A stretch of 64,000 bases of DNA from Akkermansia sp. (GCA_030523775.1 JAUNHW010000004.1:99215-163214), one strand, 5' to 3'. Positions 35,344-45,409 are shown, counted from the stretch's first letter. The notes: generated from the letters alone by a model not told the origin. Made by a program: numbers and translations.

Positions 35344-37993
35344 GGCGGTACCGGTTGGGACGGAAGACGAGGTACACCAGCCCACCCGCCAGGAGGCATG
35401 CGAAGAACTGCCCGCTGCGGAACACGCCCAGCTCCGCCCACTTGCCCAGCTGGTTCACCAGGAACGCCACCATGTACGCCCAGGCGGTCATGAATCCCAC
35501 CGCCAGCAGGGTCCAGCGGGAGCTGTGCATCTCCCGCCGTATCGCGGCGCAAGCCGCCACGCACGGCGCACACAGCAGGTTGAACAGCATGAACGAGAGC
35601 GCCGCCGCCCGCGTGCCGAACAACCCCGCGCCGCGGATGGCGCGGGCGATGCCGTTGGCCTCCTCACCTCCGTTGTCGTCCGCGGGAGCCGCCTGCGGTG
35701 CGGGTGCGGCGGGAACATCCATGTGCGGGTGTTCGTGGAGCCACCTGTGCCAGAGGGCGATGGTGGGTGCGGTGAAGGCATTGAGGCGCGGCAGGTCGCT
35801 CGTGCGGGGCAGGGTGGTCGTCTCATCGTCCATGGCGGAGCCGTAGAGCACGCCCAGGGTGCCCACCACGTTTTCCTTGGCGATGATGCCGCTGATGGTG
35901 GCCACGGCAGGCCGCCAATCCCCCCAGCCGAGCGGGGAGAAGACGGGGGCGAAGTTGCGGCCGGCATCCGCGAGCATGCTCTGCTCCACGGCGGGCTTGT
36001 TGTGCGCGGTGTCCAGGAAGCGCATGTCCCAGCTGTAGTTGCTGGCGAACCAGATGAGGGCGGAGGCGAGAAAGATGATGGTGCCGGCCTTTTTCACGAA
36101 TTCCCGGCAGCGCTCCATGGCGCGGGTGTTGATGCTGCCGCCGCTTGGGCGGTGGTAGGCGGGCAGCTCCATCACAAAGGGGGTGTATCCCCCCGCGAAC
36201 ATGTGCGTCTTGCGCAGGATGAGCCCGCCCAGAATCACGGAGCCGATGCCCGCAAAGTACGCCAGCGTGGCGATGGTGGCATCCTGCCCCAGCACCGCGC
36301 CGAACAGCGTGATGAGCGGCAGCTTGGCGCTGCACGGGATGAACGTGGTGAGCATCACCGTCATGCGCCGGTCCTTGTCGTTCTCTATGGTGCGGGATGC
36401 CATGATGCCCGGCACGCCGCAGCCCATGGCCACCATGAGCGGGATGAAGGATTTGCCGGAAAGACCGATGAGGCGGAAGATGCGGTCCATCATGAACGCC
36501 ACGCGCGCCATGTACCCGCAGTCCTCCAGCAGGGAGAGCAGCAGGAACAGCACGGCCATCTGCGGCAGGAAGCCCAGCACCGCGCCCACGCCCGCCACAA
36601 TGCCGTCCGTCACCAGGGCCACCAGCTGCGGGCTGCAGTTCATCTGCAGCGTGCCCAGCATGCCGGTGCCGAAGGCGACCGCGCCCAGCGCCGCCAGCCA
36701 CATGGCGTATTCCGCGCGCCCCGCGCGCCCCGTGGTGCGCAGCGGGTGCCACCCGAAGCGCGGCGGCACCGCGCCGAAACGGTTGGCGCGCGCGTTTCCC
36801 CGCCGCAGCAGGCAGAGCAGCAGCAACCCGGCGTTGGCGGCATACAGCACCCACATGATGCCCGTGTGCAGCGCTTGCGGCAGATGCGGGCACATGTGCT
36901 CCAGCAGGAAGGGGGCAATAGCCAAATACAGCCAGGAGCCGCCCAGGCCCATATCATGCAGGCGGCGCAGGGTGGCCGGGAACACCAGGCACATGGCCAG
37001 GATGCTGCTGAGCATCACCATGCATTCCGGCTGCGCGGGCGCATTGCCGATGAAGCCGTGCAGCCAGCCCAGCACCACCGGGCCGAAAACCACATCGCCC
37101 GCCCAGTCTGTGCCCCACTTGCCCACGGTGTTGATGGAAAGGTAGTAGATGCACCACATCACCAGCGCAAAGATGCCGATGCCCAGAAAGCGGTGCGTGA
37201 CCACGCGGTCAATCTTGGCGGTGAACGCGCTCGGCTCGCCCGTGTGCTCCACCGCGCGGGGGATGATGCCCAGTATGGCATCATACCGCCCGCCCGCGAT
37301 GATGGAGGCGATGTCGTCCCCCAGCTCCGTCTCCACGTCCTCCCGCAGGTGGTCCAGCAGGTGGCAGATGTGGTGGCTGTGCTCCGGGATGAGCGCGCTG
37401 TCGTTCTCCAGCAGCTTCACGGCTTCCCAGCGCGTGCAGGGGTGCTCCTCTATAATGCGTTCCAGCGCGCGCTCCACGGCGGGCGGGAAGGGGAGCGGTT
37501 TCCCTGCGGGCGGTGCTGATTCTCCGCCTATGAGGGCGCGCAGCTCCTGCAGCCCCTTGCGGTGCAGGGCGCTCACCTCCAGCACGGGGCAGCCCAGCGC
37601 CTCCCCAAGCGCCGCGGTGTCGATACGCAGGCGCCGCCGCTCCAAGAGGTCCGTCATGTTGAGTGCAATCACCACCGGCAGCCCGGTTTCCAGCAGCTGG
37701 CTGGTGAGATACAGGTTGCGCTCCAGGTTGGTGGCGTCCACCACGTTCACCACCAGGTCCGGCCGCTCCTCCAGCAGGTGGCGGCGCGCCACCACTTCCT
37801 CCGGCGTGTACGGGGAGAGCGAGTAGATGCCGGGAAGGTCGATGATTTCCACGTCCTCCCGCCCGCGCAGGCGCCCGCCCTTGCGCTCCACGGTGACGCC
37901 GGGCCAGTTGCCCACGTATTGGTTTGCCCCGGTCAGCTCGTTGAAGAGTGAGGTCTTGCCGCTGTTCGGGTTTCCTGCCAGTGCCACCCTCAT
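35336..37993 (-). CDS. feoB: ferrous iron transporter FeoB with DUF805-like insertion
   Basis: 885 residues against about 770 in E. coli. G domain: G1 'GNPNSGKTS', G3 'DLPG', G4 'NMTD', then the helical GDI region. The membrane part has the two Gate motifs ('[20 protein letters not shown]', '[13 protein letters not shown]'). Between the first membrane helix (about 295) and '[16 protein letters not shown]' (about 450) lies an extra stretch of about 120 residues with '[20 protein letters not shown]', '[11 protein letters not shown]' and '[16 protein letters not shown]', the hallmarks of DUF805 membrane domains. It takes up Fe(II). The ATG overlaps the feoA stop. Confidence 0.95.
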   Translation of the reverse strand: MRVALAGNPNSGKTSLFNELTGANQYVGNWPGVTVERKGGRLRGREDVEIIDLPGIYSLSPYTPEEVVARRHLLEERPDLVVNVVDATNLERNLYLTSQLLETGLPVVIALNMTDLLERRRLRIDTAALGEALGCPVLEVSALHRKGLQELRALIGGESAPPAGKPLPFPPAVERALERIIEEHPCTRWEAVKLLENDSALIPEHSHHICHLLDHLREDVETELGDDIASIIAGGRYDAILGIIPRAVEHTGEPSAFTAKIDRVVTHRFLGIGIFALVMWCIYYLSINTVGKWGTDWAGDVVFGPVVLGWLHGFIGNAPAQPECMVMLSSILAMCLVFPATLRRLHDMGLGGSWLYLAIAPFLLEHMCPHLPQALHTGIMWVLYAANAGLLLLCLLRRGNARANRFGAVPPRFGWHPLRTTGRAGRAEYAMWLAALGAVAFGTGMLGTLQMNCSPQLVALVTDGIVAGVGAVLGFLPQMAVLFLLLSLLEDCGYMARVAFMMDRIFRLIGLSGKSFIPLMVAMGCGVPGIMASRTIENDKDRRMTVMLTTFIPCSAKLPLITLFGAVLGQDATIATLAYFAGIGSVILGGLILRKTHMFAGGYTPFVMELPAYHRPSGGSINTRAMERCREFVKKAGTIIFLASALIWFASNYSWDMRFLDTAHNKPAVEQSMLADAGRNFAPVFSPLGWGDWRPAVATISGIIAKENVVGTLGVLYGSAMDDETTTLPRTSDLPRLNAFTAPTIALWHRWLHEHPHMDVPAAPAPQAAPADDNGGEEANGIARAIRGAGLFGTRAAALSFMLFNLLCAPCVAACAAIRREMHSSRWTLLAVGFMTAWAYMVAFLVNQLGKWAELGVFRSGQFFACLLAGGLVYLVFRPNRYRHE

Positions 37994-38229
37994 GATACCT
38001 CAATGCATGCAGCCTCTGCCTTGCGCAGCGAGAGCACATACCCCCGCACGCTGATTTCCAGCGGGTCGCCCAGCGGCGCCATACGCCGCACGCTCACCTC
38101 CGCTCCCCGCGTGAGCCCCATGTCCAGTATCCGCTGCCGCAGCGGCCCCGCGCCGTTCACGTGCGCCACCCGCACCGGCTCGCCCACTTTCACCTGGTTC
38201 AACGTCCTTCCTGTCGCTTTCTCTGCCAT
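37990..38229 (-). CDS. feoA: ferrous iron transport protein FeoA
   Basis: 79 residues from the ATG at 38229. SH3-like FeoA domain: '[20 protein letters not shown]', '[20 protein letters not shown]' and '[20 protein letters not shown]'. FeoA is a small cytosolic partner of FeoB. It overlaps feoB by four bases (ATGA). Confidence 0.95.
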   Translation of the reverse strand: MAEKATGRTLNQVKVGEPVRVAHVNGAGPLRQRILDMGLTRGAEVSVRRMAPLGDPLEISVRGYVLSLRKAEAACIEVS

Positions 38230-38249
38230 GGCTTTCCTTGTTCGCAATG

Positions 38250-38307
38250 AATGTTAGCCCAGACAAACATTTTGGTCAAGCGCAAAAGTTAGTCATGACT
38301 AACTTTT
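38250..38307 (-). promoter_or_regulatory. feo promoter with palindromic metalloregulator sites
   Basis: Minus-strand TTGACC (38279-38274), 17-base spacer, TAACAT (38256-38251). An imperfect inverted repeat with AATGTT and AACATT arms (38250-38271) covers the spacer and -10 box. A perfect 24-base palindrome (38284-38307; half-site AAAAGTTAGTCA) lies just upstream of the -35 box. The first is placed as an operator would be; the second could bind the same regulator. The TTAG/CTAA arms recall DtxR/MntR-type sites more than Fur boxes. Confidence 0.75.
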
Positions 38308-38329
38308 CTCCGCGGCAAGCTGAAAACGC

Positions 38330-38358
38330 TTGCCAGAAAGGGGAACGTGCGGTAGGAT
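38330..38358 (+). promoter_or_regulatory. tRNA-Arg promoter
   Basis: TTGCCA (38330-38335), 17-base spacer, TAGGAT (38353-38358), seven bases before the predicted transcription start and 13 before the tRNA. Confidence 0.75.
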
Positions 38359-38371
38359 AGGCGCGTTTCCT

Positions 38372-38445
38372 GCTCCGGTAGCTCAGCTGGATAGAGCACG
38401 AGCCTTCTAAGCTTGGGGTCCCGCGTTCGAGTCGCGGCCGGAGCG
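38372..38445 (+). tRNA. tRNA-Arg (anticodon TCT)
   Basis: 74 bases. Acceptor GCTCCGG/CCGGAGC pairs perfectly, anticodon arm CGAGC-CTTCTAA-GCTTG gives TCT, T loop TTCGAGT, discriminator G. CCA not encoded. Confidence 0.96.
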
Positions 38446-38451
38446 CTCGCA

Positions 38452-38479
38452 CAGGCGCACCCCGCACGGGTTGCGCCTG
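38452..38479 (+). terminator. hairpin after tRNA-Arg
   Basis: CAGGCGCA/TGCGCCTG stem (38452-38459 with 38472-38479) followed by GTTATTAT, a weak T-rich end. Confidence 0.6.
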
Positions 38480-38546
38480 GTTATTATACCTGTTCAGCCG
38501 AAAACCCTTGACCGGGCGGGAAGCAATGGGGTAGAATGCCAGAACC

Positions 38547-39320
38547 ATGTGGAAACAAACGTATGCAACCGTGATGGCCTTGGTGGCGGCGGTGGGGCTG
38601 GTGTCCTGCTCCTCCACCTCGCACTTTGACCAAGTGCCCAAGAACACCGGGTTCTTCCAGCACCTGACGGAGAACAAGGACAAGGACATACCGCTGGATG
38701 CCTACTGGGTGACCGGAATGAGCGACAAGGAATGGGACCAGCGGGTGACCGGGGAGGATGCCCGCGGAGTGAGCGTGTGCATTGCGCCCGTAACGCTGAA
38801 CTACATGGCGAACCGCCCCGCCGACAGCAAGAAGATGGCGGAGATTGTGGAGTTGAAGCAGTATTTCGACCGGGCGCTCATGAGGGAATTCCAGAAGGTG
38901 AGCACCAATCCCAAGAACCATTTTCGCCTGGCGCAGCAGGGCAGCCCCGGCGTCTACACCATGGAGACCGCCATCCTTTCCGCCAAGCCTGCGGTTATCA
39001 GCAAGAACGCAGCCGTGAAGGTGCTGGGCGAGGCGCTCGGCGCGGGCATGGTCACAAGCCACGTGCTGGGCAAGGATGAGGACAAGGGGTCCATCTGCAT
39101 CGGCACCCGCATCAAAGACCCCTCCGGCCGCGTGGTGAGCGAGAGCGCCAAGTACATGACCGGCAAGTCCAGCATCCTGGGGTACGACCTGAAGGATTAC
39201 CAGAGCTACGCCCACCACAAGGCCTGCATAGACGACTGGGCGAAGCTGGCGGCGGAGAGCTTCGTGTCCAAGTCCGACGCGAAGCTCAGCTTCCCCTGGC
39301 TCAAGCTCAACCCGTTCTAA
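38547..39320 (+). CDS. DUF3313-like exported lipoprotein
   Basis: 257 residues. Signal 'MWKQTYATVMALVAAVGLVS' then C-S-S-T, a lipobox L-V-S-C. The body ('FDQVPKNTGFFQHLTENKDK', 'VCIAPVTLNYM', 'LMREFQKVSTN', 'YTMETAILSAKPAVISKNAA') follows the layout of DUF3313 lipoproteins, whose function is unknown. TTGACC (38508-38513), 18 bases, TAGAAT (38532-38537) ends nine bases before the ATG, so the leader should be very short. Confidence 0.65.
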   Translation: MWKQTYATVMALVAAVGLVSCSSTSHFDQVPKNTGFFQHLTENKDKDIPLDAYWVTGMSDKEWDQRVTGEDARGVSVCIAPVTLNYMANRPADSKKMAEIVELKQYFDRALMREFQKVSTNPKNHFRLAQQGSPGVYTMETAILSAKPAVISKNAAVKVLGEALGAGMVTSHVLGKDEDKGSICIGTRIKDPSGRVVSESAKYMTGKSSILGYDLKDYQSYAHHKACIDDWAKLAAESFVSKSDAKLSFPWLKLNPF

Positions 39321-39332
39321 GGCGGGGATTCC

Positions 39333-41438
39333 CTACTTGCTGTGCACGTTGAGCATCTGGGCGTACGTGGGAACGGGCCAGAGGTCGGCGTCCACCATGG
39401 TTTCCAGCGTGTCCACGGTCTGGCGCGCGGCGTCCATGGCGGCGCGCATCTTGGCGGCATCGCAAACGGCGATGGCCTTCTCCAGGGCCTTGGCGCGCAG
39501 GGGAATCTGGTCGTAGAGCTCGCCGATGCGCGAGGCCTTGTCTGCGGCAGCCTTGAGGCCGTGCTTCACGCCGGATGCCTTGATGGCGGCCACGGTGTTG
39601 CAGATGGCGGTGAGCTGGGACTCCACGGCGGGAGCGTAGATGGTGCGCAGCATGTTGAGGCAGGTCTTGGCCTCAATGTCGATGAGCTTGATGTAGTTCT
39701 CCATGAGCACCTCCTTGCGGGCCACGGATTCCGCCTTGGTGAGCACGCCGTACTTGTCCATGAGGGCGATGGTGTCCTTGCGCACCATCACGCCCATGGC
39801 CTCCTCCGCGGATTTGATGTGGGGCAGGCCGCGGCGGGCGGCCTCCTTCACCCATTCGTCTGAGTAGCCGTTGCCGTTGAAGATGACGCGGTCGTGTTTG
39901 GTGACCATCTCGCGCAGGAGCTCTGTGACGGCATCGTTGAACCCGGGCTTTCCGGCGTGTGCTTCCAGCTTGGAGGCCACGTAGTCCAGGGATTCCGCCA
40001 CAATGGTGTTGAGGATGGTCATGGGCCAGGCGCAGGTCTGGGATGAGCCCACGCCGCGGAACTCGAACTTGTTTCCGGTGAACGCGAAGGGCGAGGTGCG
40101 GTTGCGGTCGGATGTATCCTTGGGCAGGGTGGGCAGGGTGTCCACACCCAGTTTCACCTGGCTTTTCACGGCGGAGCGCTTGGCGCCGCCCTTCTTGATC
40201 TGCTCGATGATGTCCGTGAGCTGCTCGCCCAGGAAGATGGAGATGATGGTGGGCGGGGCCTCCTGTGCACCCAGGCGGTGGTCGTTCCCCGCCTTGGAGA
40301 TGGAGGCGCGCAGGATGTCCGCGTGCAGATCAATGGCGCGGATGACGGCGGCCAGCATGGTGAGGAAGAGCAGGTTGCTGTGCGGGGTGGTGCCGGGGCT
40401 GAACAGGGAGCCCATCTCCGGCGTGGAGAGGGACCAGTTGTTGTGCTTGCCGGAGCCGTTCACGCAGGCGTAGGGCTTCTCGTGCAGCAGGCAGACCAGG
40501 TTGTGCTTGAGCGCCTGGCGCTGCAGGATGTCCATGATCATCACGTTGTGGTCCACGGCCACGTTCACGGGCTCGTAGAGCGGGGCCAGCTCGAACTGCG
40601 CGGGCGCGGCCTCGTTGTGCCGGGTCTTGGCGGGCACGCCGAGCGCCCACAGCGCGTGGTCCACGGAGCTCATGAACTCCAGCACGCGCTCCTTGATAGA
40701 GCCGAAGTAGTGGTCCTCCATCTGCTGGTGCTTGGGCGGCAGGCAACCGAAGAGCGTGCGGCCCGTCTCTATCAAGTCCGGGCGCTTCAGGTACAGGTCG
40801 CGGTCAATGAGGAAGTATTCCTGCTCCGCGCCCAGGTCGCTCCCCACAAAGCTGTGCGCCACGCCGAAGCAGTGCAGCACGCGGGATGCCTGTTTGCTCA
40901 CCGCCGCCATGGAGCGCAGCAGCGGCGTCTTCTTGTCCAGCGCCTCCCCGGTGTACGAGCAGAAAGCGGTGGGGATGCAGAGGGTGGCGGTGTGCGCCGT
41001 GCGCTTGATGAAGGCGGGGCTGGTGGGGTCCCAGGCGGTGTAGCCGCGGGCCTCGAAGGTGGCGCGGATGCCGCCGTTCGGGAAGGAGGATGCATCCGGC
41101 TCACCCTGGATGAGGGTCTTGCCGGTGAACTCGCAGATCATGCCGCCCTTGCCGTCCGGCTCCACAAAGGAGTCGTGCTTTTCCGCCGTGGCGTCGGACA
41201 GCGGCTGGAACCAGTGCGTGTAGTGCGTGGCACCCTTGGAGAGCGCCCAAATCTTCATGGCCTGCGCCACCTCCTCTGCAATGCTGGGATCAAGCCGCCC
41301 GCCCTGCTGGACGGTGGTGAGCATCTTCTTGAACGCGCTCTTGGAGAGGTACTTCTCCATCGTCTTGATGCCGAAGGTGTCGCTGCCGTAGAGGGCATCG
41401 AGAGCATCGGCCGGGGCCATTATGGTGTCGTTTGCCAT
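39333..41438 (-). CDS. glnN: glutamine synthetase type III
   Basis: 701 residues, the GSIII length. It makes glutamine from glutamate, ammonia and ATP as a dodecamer. GSIII signatures: '[20 protein letters not shown]' near the N-terminal domain, '[14 protein letters not shown]' (metal-binding Glu), '[20 protein letters not shown]', '[12 protein letters not shown]'-type ('[20 protein letters not shown]'), '[14 protein letters not shown]' and '[10 protein letters not shown]'. The long C-terminal helical part is also typical. Start at 41438 from the family N-terminus; the frame is open upstream but crosses the promoter TTGCCA (41505-41500), 17 bases, TAGACT (41482-41477). Together with an ammonia-type CarA it fits a high-ammonia life style. 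Confidence 0.96.
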   Translation of the reverse strand: MANDTIMAPADALDALYGSDTFGIKTMEKYLSKSAFKKMLTTVQQGGRLDPSIAEEVAQAMKIWALSKGATHYTHWFQPLSDATAEKHDSFVEPDGKGGMICEFTGKTLIQGEPDASSFPNGGIRATFEARGYTAWDPTSPAFIKRTAHTATLCIPTAFCSYTGEALDKKTPLLRSMAAVSKQASRVLHCFGVAHSFVGSDLGAEQEYFLIDRDLYLKRPDLIETGRTLFGCLPPKHQQMEDHYFGSIKERVLEFMSSVDHALWALGVPAKTRHNEAAPAQFELAPLYEPVNVAVDHNVMIMDILQRQALKHNLVCLLHEKPYACVNGSGKHNNWSLSTPEMGSLFSPGTTPHSNLLFLTMLAAVIRAIDLHADILRASISKAGNDHRLGAQEAPPTIISIFLGEQLTDIIEQIKKGGAKRSAVKSQVKLGVDTLPTLPKDTSDRNRTSPFAFTGNKFEFRGVGSSQTCAWPMTILNTIVAESLDYVASKLEAHAGKPGFNDAVTELLREMVTKHDRVIFNGNGYSDEWVKEAARRGLPHIKSAEEAMGVMVRKDTIALMDKYGVLTKAESVARKEVLMENYIKLIDIEAKTCLNMLRTIYAPAVESQLTAICNTVAAIKASGVKHGLKAAADKASRIGELYDQIPLRAKALEKAIAVCDAAKMRAAMDAARQTVDTLETMVDADLWPVPTYAQMLNVHSK

Positions 41439-41476
41439 GGTGTCGTGCACGCGTTGTTCTCCACGCCTGCGCGCGC

Positions 41477-41505
41477 AGTCTAGCACAGCCGCCGCGCCTT
41501 GGCAA
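41477..41505 (-). promoter_or_regulatory. glnN promoter
   Basis: Minus-strand TTGCCA (41505-41500), 17 bases, TAGACT (41482-41477); leader about 32 bases. It is close to, and divergent from, the promoter of the iron-sulfur protein gene. Confidence 0.7.
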
Positions 41506-41583
41506 GCGCATATTCGCGCGCGTGTGAGCCGCGGTGTGCGAATCTTCTTCCATTCCGGCGCGCTTTGCCATACAATGGAGAGC

Positions 41584-43287
41584 GTGAAGAGGAAGGGCCA
41601 CAGCAAACCCGCCGTTGTGAGACGCGCCGTAGCCGGGCTGGTGCTGCTGCTGTTTGCGGCGGCATTCGGCGGGCAGATGGTGGTGGACGGCGTGAGCTGG
41701 CAGAATGCACCGGCCTGCGTGCAGTTTGTACCTGCGCTGTTGCGTGTGCTGCACGGCTGCTGGCCCGCGCTCGGCGTGCTGGCGGTGTTGGCTGCGCTCA
41801 CGCTGGTGTTCGGCCGCGTGTACTGCTCCTGGATATGCCCGCTGGGGATATTGCAGGACATTGTGGTGCACCTGCGGCCCGCGGCCAAGCTGGGGCGCTA
41901 CATGCCCAACCACTGGGTGGTGCGCACGGTTTTCGGCGTGCTTGCGTTCGGTTCCCTGGCGTGCGGCTCCGTGGCCGTGCTGACCTGGCTGGATCCCTAC
42001 ACCGTGGCTGCGCGCGCCGCCACGGCCTTCCTGGACCCCGTGGCGGAGATGTTGCTCGGCCGGCCGGACGACCTGGCGCGCTACACGCCGTGGCTGTGGC
42101 TGCTGGCGGCGGCATCCCTGCTGCTGCCGCTGGTGATGGCGTTTTTCCGCGGCCGCCTGTACTGCAACACCATCTGCCCCGTGGGAGCCCTGCTGGGGCT
42201 GCTCTCACGCCGCGCCCCGCTGGCCCCCAAACTGCGCCTGGACACCTGCGCGCACTGCGGCTCCTGCATGCGCGCGTGCAAGTCCAACTGCATCGATATC
42301 CGCAACGGCAGGATTGATTCCACCCGCTGCGTGGCATGCTACGATTGCCTTTCCGTCTGCCGCACCGGGTCCATTTCCCTGCTGAAGCCGCAGCCCGCCA
42401 AGCCGCGGTCCGTGCAGAAGCAAGCCGCGGGGCAGGGGGAGACCCCGGGCATTTCCCGCCGTGCTTTCCTCGGTATCGGCGCATTCGGCGCCGCCACGCT
42501 TGCGCTGCCCGCCCGCGCCCAGGAACCGTGGGAGGGCGCGCAGGAGGAAGCGGAGGCAGACAACCCCGCCGCGCCCGGTAGCAACACCGCACCCGCCGCC
42601 ATTCCGCCCGGCGGGAGGAACGTGGAGCTTTTCCTGAGCCGCTGCACCGGCTGCGGCCTCTGCATCGCCAACTGCCCCACGCACGTGCTGCGCCCCGCCT
42701 ACATGGCGCACGGTGCGGGGGGCTTCATGAAACCGTACATGAATCTCACCGCGCATGCGTGCGAGGACTCCTGCAACATCTGCTCCAACATCTGCCCGGA
42801 AGGCGCGCTCGTGCCGCTGCCGCTGGAGGAAAAGCAGCGCACCCAGATTGCCCTGGCCGCGTTCACCCAGGCCAACTGCAACGTCTGGAACAACGGCGAG
42901 CCCTGCGGCAAGTGCGCCCAGGCTTGCCCCACCGGCGCCACCCAGACCGATACCGTCCTCGTCCCCTTCATCCTGCCGGAGAAGTGCGTGGGCTGCGGAC
43001 GCTGCGCACGCGTCTGCCCCCACTCCGCCATCCGCATGGAACAGCGCACGGAGGGACGCCGCCGCCTCGCCGTGGTGGACCGCTCCCTCTGCATCGGCTG
43101 CGGCGCCTGCGCACAAGCCTGCAGCCGCCATCACGCCATCGATTCCCGCAAGCTGGAGGCTCCCTACATGAAACCCGCACGCTGCATCGGCTGCGGGGCA
43201 TGCGTGGTGGCTTGCCCCGCCGCGCCCAAGGCCATGGGCGTCACCCCGCGCTTCCGGCATCTCACCGCCGCGCCGCGCCGCAAGTGA
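41584..43287 (+). CDS. NapH/NapG-like membrane polyferredoxin fusion
   Basis: 567 residues from a GTG at 41584, placed seven bases after TACAAT (41571-41576; -35 TTCCAT, 41548-41553); an ATG at 41575 would overlap the -10 box. Part 1 (about 1-275) is NapH-like: four membrane helices, 'YCSWICPLG' and 'YCNTICPVG', then two [4Fe-4S] motifs ('[15 protein letters not shown]', '[11 protein letters not shown]'). A twin-arginine-like segment '[20 protein letters not shown]' follows internally, then a NapG-like part with '[11 protein letters not shown]', '[12 protein letters not shown]', 'CGKCAQAC', '[11 protein letters not shown]', '[11 protein letters not shown]' and '[11 protein letters not shown]'. 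About eight clusters should carry electrons from the quinone pool outward. No terminal reductase is adjacent. Confidence 0.85.
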   Translation: MKRKGHSKPAVVRRAVAGLVLLLFAAAFGGQMVVDGVSWQNAPACVQFVPALLRVLHGCWPALGVLAVLAALTLVFGRVYCSWICPLGILQDIVVHLRPAAKLGRYMPNHWVVRTVFGVLAFGSLACGSVAVLTWLDPYTVAARAATAFLDPVAEMLLGRPDDLARYTPWLWLLAAASLLLPLVMAFFRGRLYCNTICPVGALLGLLSRRAPLAPKLRLDTCAHCGSCMRACKSNCIDIRNGRIDSTRCVACYDCLSVCRTGSISLLKPQPAKPRSVQKQAAGQGETPGISRRAFLGIGAFGAATLALPARAQEPWEGAQEEAEADNPAAPGSNTAPAAIPPGGRNVELFLSRCTGCGLCIANCPTHVLRPAYMAHGAGGFMKPYMNLTAHACEDSCNICSNICPEGALVPLPLEEKQRTQIALAAFTQANCNVWNNGEPCGKCAQACPTGATQTDTVLVPFILPEKCVGCGRCARVCPHSAIRMEQRTEGRRRLAVVDRSLCIGCGACAQACSRHHAIDSRKLEAPYMKPARCIGCGACVVACPAAPKAMGVTPRFRHLTAAPRRK

Positions 43288-43340
43288 GAAGGCCAATCCG
43301 GAATTGCCATTTCCGCCATGGCGTGTGATAATGCCCCCGT

Positions 43341-44045
43341 ATGATGACCATTTCCAAAGAGACCCCGCAGGCGGAGCTGCTGCAGCTGAGCGATGCCGTC
43401 ATCAAGCGCGAGTTCTTGAAAGGCACGCCGCTGAACTTGGGCAAATTCCTGCGCTATGTGCTGCTCTACCTGCTGTTCCCCGGCATGGTATTCGGCTTTG
43501 CGGCGGGCATTGTGCTAACCGTGGTGTTCTGCCTGGCCCTGGCGGGCATCCTGCTGTGGGGGGATGAATCTGATGCCTCCGTGGCCATCTACAGCTGGCT
43601 CGCCGCAGGGGCTGTTGTTGTGGTGCTGGTCAATATCGTGGTCATCTGCGCCGGGTGGCGCGACTGCCGGCGCCGCGCAGCGTTCCGCCCCGCCGCAGCC
43701 GGGCTCAAGCACCCCCAGACCTCCCCCGTGGGGTATACGCCGCGCTGGCATGAGAAGGACGGCTTCCACATCGCGGAAATGGTGCTCCGCGCCCCCGCGC
43801 GCGGCGTCTATGCCATCTTCGTCACCATCCCGGAGTATGATGGGCGCCAGCTCATCACCGGCGGCAAGACCGGCACCTGCACGGTGCAGGCGGAAGGCAA
43901 GCCCGGCGGCACCTTCCAGGCGCTGGTGCTCTACCGCCTGGAGCAGGGGCTCCACGAGCTTTCCTGGGCCGTGCCCGCCAAATCCATGCCCGCCCCCCGG
44001 CTCTCGCTCACCCAGCTGAACGAAATCCGGGAACGCGAAATTTGA
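43341..44045 (+). CDS. hypothetical membrane protein with two helices and soluble C-terminal domain
   Basis: 234 residues. Two membrane helices ('LLYLLFPGMVFGFAAGIVLT' and following, and 'AAGAVVVVLVNIVVICAG'), then a 130-residue soluble domain ending 'LTQLNEIREREI'. I do not recognise the family. TTGCCA (43304-43309), 17 bases, GATAAT (43327-43332) lies 8 bases before the ATG, another leaderless layout. Confidence 0.65.
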   Translation: MMTISKETPQAELLQLSDAVIKREFLKGTPLNLGKFLRYVLLYLLFPGMVFGFAAGIVLTVVFCLALAGILLWGDESDASVAIYSWLAAGAVVVVLVNIVVICAGWRDCRRRAAFRPAAAGLKHPQTSPVGYTPRWHEKDGFHIAEMVLRAPARGVYAIFVTIPEYDGRQLITGGKTGTCTVQAEGKPGGTFQALVLYRLEQGLHELSWAVPAKSMPAPRLSLTQLNEIREREI

Positions 44046-44054
44046 AAATATGGC

Positions 44055-44082
44055 TTGACAATGGGGCGGGGTGGCGTATCAT
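44055..44082 (+). promoter_or_regulatory. rpmE promoter
   Basis: TTGACA (44055-44060), 16 bases, TATCAT (44077-44082). The leader to the ATG at 44121 is about 32 bases. Confidence 0.7.
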
Positions 44083-44120
44083 CTGCGGCGCGCTGCGATG
44101 GAAACGCAGCCTACACCGTT

Positions 44121-44387
44121 ATGAAACCAGAAATCCATCCCAAGTACAATCCCGTTGTGTTCGTGGACATTACCACGGGCCGCCGCTTCATCACCCGCTC
44201 CACCGCCACGTCTGAGAAGACGGAGGTTATCGATGGTGTCGAGCACTACGTGATTTCCTGCGGCATCACCTCCGATTCCCACCCGTTCTTCACCGGCAAG
44301 AACCAGTTCGTGGATACGGAAGGACGCATCGACAAGTTCCAGAAGCGTTTCGGCAGCGTGCGCCGCGCCAAGAAACCCACTCTGTGA
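44121..44387 (+). CDS. rpmE2: large ribosomal subunit protein bL31, type B
   Basis: 88 residues beginning 'MKPEIHPKYNPVVFVDITTG'. The bL31 core 'SHPFFTGKNQFVDTEGRIDK' and 'FQKRFG' is present. The zinc-binding C-x-x-C of type A is missing, which together with the insertion 'RSTATSEKTEVIDGVEHYVI' marks the zinc-free type B form. A strong terminator follows. Confidence 0.95.
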   Translation: MKPEIHPKYNPVVFVDITTGRRFITRSTATSEKTEVIDGVEHYVISCGITSDSHPFFTGKNQFVDTEGRIDKFQKRFGSVRRAKKPTL

Positions 44388-44408
44388 TTTGCTAAGTCAA
44401 CCATTTTT

Positions 44409-44441
44409 AAGGCCCGCCCGGCATGCTGCCGGGCGGGCCTT
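44409..44441. terminator. bidirectional terminator after rpmE
   Basis: 14-base-pair stem (44409-44422 with 44428-44441) preceded by TTTTT and followed by TT. The core is nearly the same as that at 1945-1978, so a stock terminator sequence may be reused in this genome. Confidence 0.8.
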
Positions 44442-44461
44442 TCACATGGTGAGGTTGCAGG

Positions 44462-45034
44462 TCAGTTTCTTTGGAAGGTAGCCTGTTTGCCGGCGTACCT
44501 GTTTTCCAGGAAGGCGCGCAGGCGCTGCTCTGCAATCGTCACGGCCGCGTTGTCCTGCATGGCCTGAATGCGCGCCGCATTCTTCACGGCGTTGATGATG
44601 GATGCGCGGTCCTGGTCTGATATGTTGTTCCACCAGCCGTTCTCACTCTTGATGGTGGGCTCTCCGATGGGCTCCAGGCTGGTGACGATGATCTCGTAAC
44701 GTACGGTGAGAACATTGTCTGCCCCCGCGTGTTCCGCAACGCGCATGCCGTACTTGGCTTTGAATTTCTGCGAGTAGTCGATTTTCCACGTGCTGCCCCA
44801 GGAGGTGTTTTCCATGTGCTTGATGGCAATGACATCCTTCTCGTACGAGTTGAACTCGAAGATTTCTTCTCCCCGTTCGGTCATGGTGATGGTAACGTCC
44901 TCGATGCCCGGTTTGATGAAATCGATGATATCATCCCACGCCTTCCAGAGTAGGGCGGTGGATGCCAGGATGAGGACGATGAGGGCGACCCAGCAGCCGC
45001 TCCTGCCGCTTTGTTTGGCTTGTTCTTCAGGCAT
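44462..45034 (-). CDS. hypothetical protein with one membrane anchor, possibly DUF4230-like
   Basis: 190 residues from the ATG at 45034. One N-terminal membrane helix ('CWVALIVLILASTALLWKAW'), then a periplasmic domain of about 150 residues with 'KIDYSQKFKAKYGMRVAEHA', 'VLTVRYEIIVTSLEPIGEPT' and a final helix. The arrangement resembles DUF4230 proteins but the match is by eye only. Confidence 0.5.
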   Translation of the reverse strand: MPEEQAKQSGRSGCWVALIVLILASTALLWKAWDDIIDFIKPGIEDVTITMTERGEEIFEFNSYEKDVIAIKHMENTSWGSTWKIDYSQKFKAKYGMRVAEHAGADNVLTVRYEIIVTSLEPIGEPTIKSENGWWNNISDQDRASIINAVKNAARIQAMQDNAAVTIAEQRLRAFLENRYAGKQATFQRN

Positions 45035-45145
45035 AATCAGAATCGGGTTGCGCAACCTTGCCTGCATTAAAGCACGCATTTGGCGGGCGGGTCAAGTTTT
45101 GGGGTTGACATGGCGGGCGTTTCGGGGTAGTGTATGGGCAACCCT

Positions 45146-45409
45146 ATGAATACCATGTATACCCGAAGAAGTAATGTAGACACCCTGCTTGGATTGAGGA
45201 AGCACCGTTACCTGCGTGCCGTGCTGCGCCGCGGGAACCGTTACCGCTCCCCCAAGCCCACCCTTTCCTCGCGCGTGCGGGATTGGTTGCTGCGCCTGCT
45301 GGCCGAGAGGGAGGTGCCGCACTGCGCGAAGTGCCGTGAGATGCGCCCGCGTATCCACAATGCCTTCCGCCGCGGCGTGCGCCGCCACCCCGGCATCGAC
45401 ATAGAGTGA
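45146..45409 (+). CDS. small basic hypothetical protein
   Basis: 87 residues, very rich in Arg ('HRYLRAVLRRGNRYRSPKP', 'RVRDWLLRLLAERE'), with one C-x-x-C ('HCAKC'). TTGACA (45105-45110), 17 bases, TAGTGT (45128-45133) puts the transcription start near 45140, so the ATG at 45146 (or 45155) is used and the ATG at 45134 is not. Nucleic-acid binding is possible from the charge. The stretch up to 45477 holds a CCCTCTGC/GCAGAGGG inverted repeat that may be its terminator. Confidence 0.55.
   Translation: MNTMYTRRSNVDTLLGLRKHRYLRAVLRRGNRYRSPKPTLSSRVRDWLLRLLAEREVPHCAKCREMRPRIHNAFRRGVRRHPGIDIE

Noticed and set aside
35189..37519. 776-residue plus-strand frame
   Set aside because: Antisense of feoB; composition (Gln, His, Ala, Arg) is that of a mirror frame.
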